Source: Pseudomonadota bacterium
Lineage (GTDB): Bacteria > Pseudomonadota > Alphaproteobacteria > Rhizobiales > Hyphomicrobiaceae
Length of the DNA: 5,775 bases
Reading direction: 5' to 3'
Assembly (NCBI GenBank): GCA_023392135.1
Contig: JAEVZQ010000271.1
Coordinates: forward strand, 1-5,775
This document shows, piece after piece, positions 1-5,775 of this stretch; within the stretch, counting starts at the first letter, position 1; every line of letters begins with the position of its first letter. Both the position numbers and the translations under genes were made by a program. The notes beneath the pieces were generated by a model that did no database searches, was not told where the DNA came from, and was given only the letters and a program-made list of their open reading frames with translations.

Positions 1-75
1 ATGGGAGAGGTGAAGGGGTGGCCGCTGATGCCGTTTCCACCTAATTCGAAAAAGCTATAGGAGAAACACAGTAGT
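1..75 (+). other. Leader region or tail of an upstream gene before aapQ
   Basis: No gene can be assigned here. Two forward frames are open from the window edge: frame 1 to a TAG at 58-60 and frame 3 to a TAA at 42-44. Either could be the end of an upstream gene, but stretches this short are expected by chance and neither peptide resembles the AapJ C-terminus I would expect in front of aapQ. The TAG runs into AGGAG (59-63), the best Shine-Dalgarno-like sequence for aapQ, 12 nt before its ATG. In rhizobia the periplasmic binding-protein gene aapJ normally lies upstream; whether it does here cannot be seen. Confidence 0.4.
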
Positions 76-1275
76 ATGTCGGTGACCACCCATAACCGGT
101 CCAGGGTTTCGGGCACCGAGCAACCGAGCCTCTTCTATCGTTCCGAGGTGAGGCAGGTCATCTATCAAATTCTTCTGCTGGTTGGCCTCGCCTTCGTCCT
201 CTGGTGGGTTGCAAACAACGTTGCAGAGAACCTGCGGCGCCAGAACATTGCCTCAGGCTTCGATTTTCTCGGCCGGACATCCGGCTTCGACATATCCCAG
301 AGCCTGATCTCCTATTCCAACGTCTCCACCTATGGCCGCGCTTTCTGGGTCGGGCTGCTCAATACGCTGCTCGTTTCTGCGATCGGCATCGTTTTTGCGA
401 CAGTTGTCGGGTTCATCATCGGCATTGCCCGGCTGTCGACCAATTGGATTATCGCCCGGCTTGCAACCGTATATGTCGAGATCGTCCGCAACGTGCCGCT
501 GCTTTTGCAGCTCTTCTTCTGGTATTACGCCGTCCTGAAGAACCTGCCGCCGCCCAGGCAGAGCATGCTGGTTACCGAGGGCGTCTTTCTCAACGTGCGC
601 GGTCTTTACCTGCCCGCGCCGGTCGCAGAACCGGGCTTCGGAGCGGTCCTCGTCGCCCTTCTCTTCGGCATAGCCGCCTCGATCGGTCTCTATTTTTGGG
701 CGCGGCAGCGCCAGATGCGAACCGGGCAGCAGTTTCCGATTTTGTGGTGGAGCCTCGGCCTGATCGTGGGCTTGCCACTGGTGGTCTACTTGGCTCTCGG
801 ATCACCGATGTACCTGGAGTACCCGGTTCTCAAAGGCTTCAATTTTCAGGGCGGGCTCGTCGTCCTGCCTGAGTTTCTCGCCTTGCTACTCGGCCTTTCG
901 ATCTACACGGCGAGCTTCATTGCGGAGATCGTTCGTGCGGGCATTCTCGGTGTGCCAAAGGGCCAGAAGGAAGCAGCTATGGCGGTCGGCCTCACGACGG
1001 GCCAGACGCTGCGGCTCGTCGTCATCCCGCAGGCGGCCCGCATCATCATTCCGCCCTTGACGAGCCAGTACCTGAACCTCACCAAGAACTCCTCGCTGGC
1101 TGTCGCGGTCGGCTATCCGGATTTCGTCAGCGTCTTCACCGGCACGGTCCTCAATCAGACCGGACAGGCGGTGGAGGTGATCGCCATGACGATGGGAGTC
1201 TATCTGACCATCAGCCTCCTTACGTCGGCGTTCATGAACTGGTTCAACGACCGCATGGCTCTGGTCGAGCGGTAG
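76..1275 (+). CDS. aapQ: General L-amino-acid ABC transporter permease AapQ
   Basis: Inner-membrane permease of the polar amino-acid uptake (PAAT/HAAT) ABC family. It pairs with AapM to form the channel through which a periplasmic binding protein (AapJ) delivers L-amino acids, driven by the ATPase AapP. At 399 residues it matches the long AapQ type rather than the 220-250-residue HisM/GlnP type. The extra length is a hydrophilic segment at about 50-88 and an inserted helical region at about 155-260. Hydrophobic segments are visible near 31-47, 91-118, 187-208, 222-242, 262-285 and 365-388. The motif YVEIVRNVPLLLQLFFWYY (133-151) is typical of the family. The EAA loop that docks on the ATPase spans about 295-319, with E299-A-A followed by G305 and ending IPQA. 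The start at 76 is 12 nt after AGGAG, a somewhat long spacing, but no better start lies near. The stop is 9 bp before aapM, so the two are cotranscribed. Family assignment is firm; substrate range is inferred from rhizobial Aap. Confidence 0.93.
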   Translation: MSVTTHNRSRVSGTEQPSLFYRSEVRQVIYQILLLVGLAFVLWWVANNVAENLRRQNIASGFDFLGRTSGFDISQSLISYSNVSTYGRAFWVGLLNTLLVSAIGIVFATVVGFIIGIARLSTNWIIARLATVYVEIVRNVPLLLQLFFWYYAVLKNLPPPRQSMLVTEGVFLNVRGLYLPAPVAEPGFGAVLVALLFGIAASIGLYFWARQRQMRTGQQFPILWWSLGLIVGLPLVVYLALGSPMYLEYPVLKGFNFQGGLVVLPEFLALLLGLSIYTASFIAEIVRAGILGVPKGQKEAAMAVGLTTGQTLRLVVIPQAARIIIPPLTSQYLNLTKNSSLAVAVGYPDFVSVFTGTVLNQTGQAVEVIAMTMGVYLTISLLTSAFMNWFNDRMALVER

Positions 1276-1284
1276 GGGGAGCTG

Positions 1285-2403
1285 ATGTCGGATATCGCCG
1301 CCGAAGTCTCCCTTTCCAAGATGCGTCCTCCGCCGCGCTCTACGAGGGGCCCTGCGGGCTGGCTGCGGGAGAACCTGTTTTCGAGCTGGAGCAATACGCT
1401 TCTGACCCTGATCGGGCTTTACATCGCGTATTCCGTGATTTCTGGCGTCGCGAACTGGGCCTTTTTCCACGCCACCTGGACCGGAAAGGACGGCTCCGCC
1501 TGCACGCACCCGATGGCCGGTGCCTGCTGGCCATTCGTGTCGGCCAAGTTCAGCCAGTTCATGTATGGGCGCTATCCCGTCGGGGAGCGCTGGCGCGTCG
1601 ACCTCACCTACATTCTCGCCGTTGCCGGGCTTGTTCCGCTGATGATCCCGTGGGTCCGCGGCAAGCTTTACCTCATCATCTACACGATAGCGGTCTTCCC
1701 GGTGCTGGCATTCATCCTGCTGTATGGCGGCTTCGGTCTGGAGATCGTGCCGACCGAGCTGTGGGGCGGCCTGCTCGTGACGCTGGTGATCGCGAGCGTC
1801 GGTATCGCCGGTGCATTCCCGATCGGCATCCTGCTGGCGCTGGGGCGGCGGTCCAAAATGCCGATCGTGCGCTGGGTGAGCGTCGGTTTCATCGAGCTCG
1901 TCCGCGGTGTGCCGCTTATTACCGTGCTGTTCATGGCGTCGGTGATGCTGCCGCTGTTCCTGCCGGACGGCTGGACGATCGACAAGCTCATCCGCGCGCT
2001 CATCATGGTGGCGCTTTTCGCGGCGGCTTACCTCGCAGAGGTCATTCGCGGCGGGCTGCAGGCCATTCCGCGCGGCCAGTATGAAGCCGCCGATGCACTG
2101 GGGCTGACCTATCCGCTTAAAATGGGGCTCATCGTCCTGCCGCAGGCGCTCAAGCTGGTGATCCCCGGCATCGTCAACACGCTGATCGGCCTGTTCAAGG
2201 ACACGAGCTTGGTGCTGATCATCGGCCTGTTCGACCTGCTCGGCATCGTGCAGCAGAACCTCAACGATTCCAATTGGTTCTCGCCCAACACGGCGATGAC
2301 GGGCTACGTGTTCGCCGGGATCGTGTTCTGGATCTTCTGCTTTGGCATGTCCCGCTACTCGATGTTCGTCGAGCGCAGGCTTGCGGTGGGTGAGCGGCGG
2401 TGA
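1285..2403 (+). CDS. aapM: General L-amino-acid ABC transporter permease AapM
   Basis: Second membrane subunit of the Aap-type amino-acid importer, expected to form a heterodimer with AapQ. The 372 residues match the usual AapM size. The cytoplasmic N-terminus (1-33) is rich in Pro and Arg. Hydrophobic segments lie near 36-60, 107-123, 127-147, 160-187, 210-226, 236-256 and 341-356. The insert at 61-105 carries GACWPF (79-84) and MYGRYPVGERWR (93-104), patterns I associate with AapM. C73 and C81 lie in this probably periplasmic loop and could form a disulfide. The permease signature FIELVRGVPLITVLF (202-216) precedes the EAA loop at about 262-287 (E267-A-A, G273, LPQA). A purine-rich GGGGGAG lies just before the ATG, consistent with efficient reinitiation after aapQ. 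No aapP follows: the next gene is on the opposite strand 4 bp away, so the transporter must obtain its ATPase from elsewhere. Confidence 0.93.
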   Translation: MSDIAAEVSLSKMRPPPRSTRGPAGWLRENLFSSWSNTLLTLIGLYIAYSVISGVANWAFFHATWTGKDGSACTHPMAGACWPFVSAKFSQFMYGRYPVGERWRVDLTYILAVAGLVPLMIPWVRGKLYLIIYTIAVFPVLAFILLYGGFGLEIVPTELWGGLLVTLVIASVGIAGAFPIGILLALGRRSKMPIVRWVSVGFIELVRGVPLITVLFMASVMLPLFLPDGWTIDKLIRALIMVALFAAAYLAEVIRGGLQAIPRGQYEAADALGLTYPLKMGLIVLPQALKLVIPGIVNTLIGLFKDTSLVLIIGLFDLLGIVQQNLNDSNWFSPNTAMTGYVFAGIVFWIFCFGMSRYSMFVERRLAVGERR

Positions 2404-2409
2404 GCGGCT
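2390..2409. repeat. Tandem 10-bp direct repeat across the aapM stop codon
   Basis: GTGAGCGGCG (2390-2399) is followed directly by GTGAGCGGCT (2400-2409), identical at 9 of 10 positions. The second copy contains the aapM stop TGA (2401-2403) and its last two bases belong to the stop codon of the convergent oxidoreductase gene. It looks like a local duplication at a gene junction, but the sequence is low in complexity and could be coincidence. Confidence 0.6.
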
Positions 2410-3520
2410 ATCTCCGGAACAGCTCCGCGACGTAATCGCCGATGGCGAGCGACGCGGTCAGCCCCGGGCTTTCGATCCCGAAAAGCATGACGAGCCCGGG
2501 CAATCCATGCAGTGTTTCATCGTGGAAGGCGAAGTCCGGCACCGGCTCGCCTTCCCGATAGAGCTTCGGGCGTATGCCGGTGTAGTCGGGATGCAGACGC
2601 TCGGCATCGAGGCCCGGATAGTACGCGCGCACGAAATCGAGGAACTGCGTCAGCTTTTCCGGCTCGAACGTGTAGTCGATCTCCGGAATCCACTCGATGT
2701 CCGGACCGAACTTGCAGCGCCCTGACAGGTCGACGGTCGCATGCAGCCCGAGCCACGCCCCGTGCGGCATCGGATAGATGTGGCGCCTGAAAGGGGAGCG
2801 GCCCGACAGCGCGTAATACTGGCCCTTTGCAAAGTAGGTCGCCGGCGGCCGATAGCCGGAGGGGTAGGCCATGGTATCCGCAAGCCGGGAAGCATGCAGG
2901 CCGGCCGAAACCACCAGATTGCGGCACGTGATCGCCATCTCCTCGCCGGGCACACCTGTGCGGACCGAGAACACGCCCGGCTGCTCGGCACTCAGCCGGG
3001 ACACTCGGCTGTCGAGCACGATCTGGGCGCCATTCGCTTCGGCATGCCCCTGGAGCGCCAGCATCAGTCCGTGGCTGTCGATGATGCCTGTCGAAGGCGA
3101 GAGCAGCGCCGCCACGCAACGCACCTCGGGCTCGAGCTCGCGGGCCTGTCCGCTCGTCAGCTCGACGAGATCGTTCACGCCGTTACGGGCCGCTGTCTCC
3201 CGAATGGCTTTCAGCTTGGGAAGCTGTTCCTCAGCGGTCGCGACGAGCAGCTTTCCACAGCGCTCGTGCGGAACGCCGTTCTCCGCGCAGAACCGGTAGA
3301 GCCGTTCCTTGCCTTCGACGCAAAGGCGCGCCCTGAGGCTGCCCGGGGGATAATAGATGCCGGCGTGGATGACCTCGCTGTTCCGCGAGCTGGTCTCCGA
3401 CCCGATCAGCCCGTGCTGCTCGAGAACCAGCACCTCCTGTCCGGCCTCGGCCAGGCTGCGTGCGATGGCGAGCCCGACGACCCCCGCGCCAACGATGATC
3501 GTCTCGACATCTGTGGACAT
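2408..3520 (-). CDS. FAD-dependent oxidoreductase, L-2-hydroxyglutarate dehydrogenase-like
   Basis: Predicted flavoprotein of the DAO superfamily that oxidises a small 2-hydroxy or 2-amino acid. The 370-residue protein opens with a Rossmann FAD-binding motif, GAGVVG at 11-16, ending in the ribose-binding acidic residue E34 (VLVLEQ). It then has SRNSEVIHAGIYYPPGSL (45-62), strongly characteristic of the L2HGDH/LhgO branch. Near the C-terminus are GIRPKL and FGIESPGLTASLAIGDY, the second FAD-contacting segment of this branch. E. coli LhgO is about 420 residues; this protein belongs to a shorter relative group, so the substrate is not certain and I give no symbol. The reading frame stays open upstream to 3733, but I choose the ATG at 3518-3520: it has GAGGG (3526-3530 on the complementary strand) 5 nt away and the FAD fold begins 7 residues in, whereas the extension is Arg-rich and unlike the family. 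It is monocistronic as far as seen, divergent from the nuclease pair and convergent with aapM. Confidence 0.88.
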   Translation of the reverse strand: MSTDVETIIVGAGVVGLAIARSLAEAGQEVLVLEQHGLIGSETSSRNSEVIHAGIYYPPGSLRARLCVEGKERLYRFCAENGVPHERCGKLLVATAEEQLPKLKAIRETAARNGVNDLVELTSGQARELEPEVRCVAALLSPSTGIIDSHGLMLALQGHAEANGAQIVLDSRVSRLSAEQPGVFSVRTGVPGEEMAITCRNLVVSAGLHASRLADTMAYPSGYRPPATYFAKGQYYALSGRSPFRRHIYPMPHGAWLGLHATVDLSGRCKFGPDIEWIPEIDYTFEPEKLTQFLDFVRAYYPGLDAERLHPDYTGIRPKLYREGEPVPDFAFHDETLHGLPGLVMLFGIESPGLTASLAIGDYVAELFRR

Positions 3521-3559
3521 GCTTTCCCTCGGCAGCCGACGCCTTGCGCGCGGCTGATT

Positions 3560-3581
3560 CATGGGCCATGCGCAGCCCATG
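3560..3581. promoter_or_regulatory. 7-bp inverted repeat, candidate operator upstream of the oxidoreductase
   Basis: CATGGGC (3560-3566) and GCCCATG (3575-3581) are perfect inverted copies separated by 8 nt (CATGCGCA). The repeat lies 40-61 bp upstream of the oxidoreductase start. On the minus strand a weak promoter-like pair, TTGCAC (complement of 3581-3586) and CATGAA (complement of 3558-3563) with 17-nt spacing, brackets it. That placement fits a repressor operator between -35 and -10, but each hexamer matches consensus at only 3 of 6 positions. The two arms could instead fold as a small RNA hairpin. Confidence 0.35.
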
Positions 3582-3681
3582 TGCAACTGGTGTGGCGATC
3601 GAGAAACTCGCCGGTGATCGCGGCATCGGGACACTACCCACTGGATTTCCACAGGGTCGCGGGCCTCGGCAAATGTGGCTC

Positions 3682-3710
3682 TTGCCATGAGAACATAGTA
3701 GGAACATGAT
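3682..3710 (+). promoter_or_regulatory. Candidate sigma-70-type promoter for the nuclease-ATPase pair
   Basis: TTGCCA (3682-3687, 5 of 6 to the -35 consensus) and CATGAT (3705-3710, 4 of 6 to the -10 consensus) are separated by exactly 17 nt. Transcription would start about 6-8 nt downstream of the -10, at or very near A3717 of the start codon, giving a leaderless or nearly leaderless mRNA. This agrees with the poor ribosome-binding site of that gene. Short promoter matches arise by chance, so this is a hypothesis. Confidence 0.35.
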
Positions 3711-3716
3711 GCAGGC

Positions 3717-4853
3717 ATGACGTTCACGTTCATTCATACGGCCGACTGGCAGATCGGCAGGCCATTTGCTGGGTTTGCGGCTGACAAGGTGCCCTTGCTG
3801 CGCGAGGCACGCCTCGATGTCATAGGGCGGATCGCCGGGCTCGCGCGACAGGCCGGCGCGGAGCATGTGCTTGTCGCGGGCGATGTCTACGACTCGCCGG
3901 ACGTCCCCGATCGCGATCTTCGGCAATCTATCGAGCGGCTTGCCCGCGAGCAGGGCGTGATCTGGCATCTGCTCCCTGGCAACCACGATGCTGCACAGGT
4001 CGGCGGCATTTGGGAACGGCTTGTCCACTTCGGCCTGCCGCAGAATGTCAGACTTCACCTGGAGCCTCGGGTCGCGATGATCGCGGAGGGCGTTGCGCTG
4101 CTGCCGGCGCCGCTGACCTCGCGCGCCCTGTCGCACGATCCGACGATCTGGATGGGCGAGGCGGAGACATCATCGGCGCGCTATCGGATCGGGCTGGCTC
4201 ACGGGTCGATTCAGGGGTTCGGCGGCGAGGATGGTGAGCCGGCGGTGCCGATCGCGCCCAATCGTGCGGAGCTTGCTGGCCTCGACTATCTGGCACTCGG
4301 CGACTGGCACGGTGTGACGCGCATCTCGGACCGCGTCTGGTATTCGGGGACGCCGGAGCCGGATCGCTTTCCAGACAACGAGCCGGGGTTTGCGCTGGTG
4401 GTGCGGATCGGGGGGCAGAATCAGCCGGTAGCGGTCGAGCGCCATCCCACGGCGCGCTACACGTGGTGGAAGATCGCGCTTACGGTAACCGGGCCGGAGT
4501 CGCTGGCGCTCCTGGAGCAGAGCATCGCGGCGAAAGTCTCTCATCAGGAGCATCTGCTGCTGAAACTCGCGCTTGCAGGCACGGCGTCGTTGGCGACCTG
4601 GTCCGACGCAGAGGCGCGGCTGAAAGCTCTCGAACAGCGGGTGTTCCATCTATCCTTCGATAGCGGAGCGCTGCAGGTGGTTCCCGAAGACATCGAGCTG
4701 GAGGAGTTCGGAGCCGGCGACCTGCGCAGGGTCGCGGAGCTTCTGAGCACGCCGGCGCGCGGGCAGTCCGGCGAAGAGGCCCCGATTGCCTCCCTCGCCC
4801 TGCAGAAGCTCTATCTGCTCTGGCAGGACGCCCGCGGGGAGGAGCGGGCATGA
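3717..4853 (+). CDS. SbcD/Mre11/YhaO-like metallophosphoesterase, DNA repair exonuclease
   Basis: Predicted Mn-dependent nuclease subunit of a Mre11-Rad50-like DNA-end-processing complex, acting in the cytoplasm with the ATPase encoded next. In 378 residues the calcineurin-like motifs appear in order: HTADWQIG (7-14), AGDVYD (54-59), LPGNHD (86-91), GLAHGS (159-164) and ALGDWHG (193-199). Most metal ligands are present (D10, D56, N89, H162, H198). The His of the usual DxH is Gln12, and the first His of the usual GHxH is Asp196; I believe both recur in a proteobacterial subfamily rather than being damage. Residues about 250-378 form a C-terminal region, presumably the capping and ATPase-contacting part. 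The start at 3717 is the only ATG after the in-frame TAG at 3699, and the catalytic motif begins 7 residues in. AGGA lies 13 nt upstream, too far for an ideal ribosome-binding site. The stop overlaps the next start by ATGA. Family is firm; exact substrate (ends, hairpins, double or single strands) is not visible. Confidence 0.88.
   Translation: MTFTFIHTADWQIGRPFAGFAADKVPLLREARLDVIGRIAGLARQAGAEHVLVAGDVYDSPDVPDRDLRQSIERLAREQGVIWHLLPGNHDAAQVGGIWERLVHFGLPQNVRLHLEPRVAMIAEGVALLPAPLTSRALSHDPTIWMGEAETSSARYRIGLAHGSIQGFGGEDGEPAVPIAPNRAELAGLDYLALGDWHGVTRISDRVWYSGTPEPDRFPDNEPGFALVVRIGGQNQPVAVERHPTARYTWWKIALTVTGPESLALLEQSIAAKVSHQEHLLLKLALAGTASLATWSDAEARLKALEQRVFHLSFDSGALQVVPEDIELEEFGAGDLRRVAELLSTPARGQSGEEAPIASLALQKLYLLWQDARGEERA
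4838..4844 (+). promoter_or_regulatory. Strong Shine-Dalgarno for the ATPase gene
   Basis: GGAGGAG lies inside the end of the nuclease gene, 5 nt before the ATG at 4850. It decides the start of the downstream gene and, with the ATGA overlap, favours translational coupling. It is much stronger than the site in front of the nuclease gene itself. Confidence 0.75.
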
Positions 4854-5775
4854 AAATCCGTGCAGTCAGGGTGCGGGAGTTGGGGTGCTTCTCCGAGCCG
4901 GTTGCGCTGGAGGGGCTTTCCGGCGGGCTCGACGTACTGGCTGGCCCCAACGAGCTTGGAAAGTCGACGATTCTCAAAGCTCTGCAGACGCTTTTCACGA
5001 CGCGGCATTCGGCACAATCGAAGTCGATCGAACGGTTGCGACCGTACGGCGGAGGCGCGCCGATGGTGGAGGCCGACTTCGAAGCCGACGGCAGGCTGTG
5101 GCGCCTGAGAAAGCAGTTTCTGAGTGAAAAACAGGCCGTCTTGACCGACCTGACCGTTGGCAAGGTCGTCGCGCGCGGTGACGAAGCCCACCTGCGCGCA
5201 CTCGACTTGATCGGCCACGGCGGGGAGCATCGGCTGGGGTTGCTCTGGCTGGAGCAGGGCATGTCCCTGCAACCCGTTTCGCTCAAGGACGGCGAGCGCG
5301 AGCACCTCGCCCGAGTGATCGAGCGCGAGATCGCGGCGGCGAGCAGCGGCGGTCACGATTTGAGAACCATCCGGGAGAAAGTGGTGCAACAGCGCCGCCG
5401 ACTCGCCACCGATCACAGGCCGCCCCGGCCCACGGGGGAGTACGCGAAAGCCATCGCGCGCCGAAACGCGACAGCGGAAGAGCTGGAGACCGCGCGAGCG
5501 GAGGCGCGTGCTGCAGCCGACCGGATCACACGTGTCACAGAGCTGCGGTTGCGTCGCGCCGAGCTCACGGATCCGCAAATTGTTGCGGTCCAGCGCGAGG
5601 CTGTCCAGAAGCTCGATGCGGATTGCAAAGGGGCAACCGCGGCTTGGCAGCAGCTGAAACTTGCCGAGGCCAAGGTGCAGGCGTGCGAGAGCCGCGCGGC
5701 TGAAGCTCAGCAAGCCTACGAGCTGCTCCGCCGCATGCTTGACGACGCAGCGGAGCTCGAGGCGGCAGCCACGGT
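4850..5775 (+). CDS. Rad50/SbcC/YhaN-like AAA ATPase, N-terminal part (truncated by window edge)
   Basis: ATPase partner of the preceding nuclease; in this family the ATP-binding heads dimerise and gate DNA access to the nuclease. The frame is open without a stop from 4850 to the window end, giving 308 codons. The N-terminal strand MKIRAVRVRELGCF leads to a Walker A motif, GPNELGKST (32-40), of the GxxxxGK[ST] form found in SbcC and YhaN proteins. LLWLEQGMSL (131-140) with Q136 is the likely Q-loop region. From about residue 195 the sequence becomes rich in Ala, Glu and Arg with many charged residues, as expected for the ascending arm of a long coiled coil. Related ATPases are usually several hundred to over 1000 residues, so the hook or hinge, the descending coil, signature motif and Walker B lie beyond the window. 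The start is set by GGAGGAG 5 nt upstream and the 4-bp overlap with the nuclease stop. Whether it carries a CxxC zinc hook cannot be seen. Confidence 0.87.
   Translation, partial: MKIRAVRVRELGCFSEPVALEGLSGGLDVLAGPNELGKSTILKALQTLFTTRHSAQSKSIERLRPYGGGAPMVEADFEADGRLWRLRKQFLSEKQAVLTDLTVGKVVARGDEAHLRALDLIGHGGEHRLGLLWLEQGMSLQPVSLKDGEREHLARVIEREIAAASSGGHDLRTIREKVVQQRRRLATDHRPPRPTGEYAKAIARRNATAEELETARAEARAAADRITRVTELRLRRAELTDPQIVAVQREAVQKLDADCKGATAAWQQLKLAEAKVQACESRAAEAQQAYELLRRMLDDAAELEAAAT

Larger units (their letters stand above)
3521..3716. promoter_or_regulatory. Divergent intergenic region between oxidoreductase and nuclease genes
   Basis: This 196-bp stretch separates two divergent genes and should hold both promoters. 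Both ends look noncoding: in the nuclease frame a TAG at 3699-3701 blocks extension, and the open frame upstream of the oxidoreductase start encodes an unfamily-like basic peptide. It contains the inverted repeat at 3560-3581 and a candidate promoter at 3682-3710, listed separately. I see no tRNA, riboswitch or obvious terminator in it. Confidence 0.65.

Noticed and set aside
204..872. 222-codon + strand ORF inside aapQ
   Set aside because: It is an out-of-frame shadow; the aapQ frame carries the permease signature and EAA loop across the same interval.
3600..3610. CGAG-AAA-CTCG short palindrome in the intergenic region
   Set aside because: The stem is only 4 bp with a 3-nt loop, and there is no T-run after it to make a terminator.
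3668..3686. GGCAA-N9-TTGCC inverted repeat overlapping the candidate -35 of the nuclease promoter
   Set aside because: Only 5 bp per arm; repeats of this size are expected by chance in a region this long, so I do not call it an operator.
2741..3709. 322-codon ORF on the + strand antisense to the oxidoreductase gene
   Set aside because: It lies almost wholly opposite a well-supported flavoprotein gene, its protein is rich in Arg, His and Ala with no recognisable motif, and such open antisense frames are common in GC-rich genomes.
3521..3733. N-terminal extension of the oxidoreductase to an upstream ATG at 3731-3733 or 3560-3562
   Set aside because: The extension would overlap the nuclease start or the inverted repeat, is basic and unlike the family, and the ATG at 3518-3520 has a well-spaced GAGGG and sits directly before the FAD fold.
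3231..4136. 301-codon ORF on the - strand bridging the divergent intergenic region
   Set aside because: It runs through the start of two well-supported genes in a different frame, and its Arg-rich composition is typical of out-of-frame translation.
4811..5713. 300-codon ORF on the - strand opposite the nuclease-ATPase junction
   Set aside because: It is antisense to the Walker A ATPase gene and has no domain I can recognise; the sense frame has clear family motifs, a strong ribosome-binding site and overlap coupling.

Overview
The window comes from a GC-rich bacterial chromosome, most likely an alphaproteobacterium of the Hyphomicrobiales (rhizobia and relatives). The main reason is a pair of large permeases that closely resemble AapQ and AapM of the rhizobial general L-amino-acid ABC transporter. 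Coding density is high, and nearly all long antisense ORFs are codon-bias shadows of real genes.

Layout: (1) 1-75 is a short leader or the tail of an upstream unit, ending in a Shine-Dalgarno-like AGGAG. (2) 76-2403 holds aapQ and aapM on the + strand, 9 bp apart, encoding the two membrane subunits of a polar amino-acid importer. The ATPase gene (aapP) that normally follows aapM is absent. (3) 2408-3520 on the - strand encodes an FAD-dependent oxidoreductase of the L-2-hydroxyglutarate dehydrogenase/DAO type. It converges on aapM with only 4 bp between the stop codons. (4) 3521-3716 is a 196-bp divergent intergenic region carrying a 7-bp inverted repeat and a candidate promoter directed at the next gene. 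(5) 3717-4853 and 4850->5775 on the + strand encode a Mre11/SbcD/YhaO-like metallophosphoesterase and the N-terminal third or so of a Rad50/SbcC/YhaN-like ATPase. They overlap by ATGA, so they form a translationally coupled nuclease-ATPase pair. The ATPase gene runs off the right edge.

Functionally these are three separate units: amino-acid uptake, a flavin oxidoreductase of unproven substrate, and a DNA-end-processing complex. I see no mobile element, tRNA, rRNA or CRISPR array. The points most worth a second look are the noncanonical metal-ligand motifs of the nuclease (DWQ and GDWH where SbcD/Mre11 have DxH and GHxH), its start region (a possible leaderless promoter, or an alternative minicistron overlapping the start), and the aapQM pair without aapP. 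I found nothing that proves a wholly new system.
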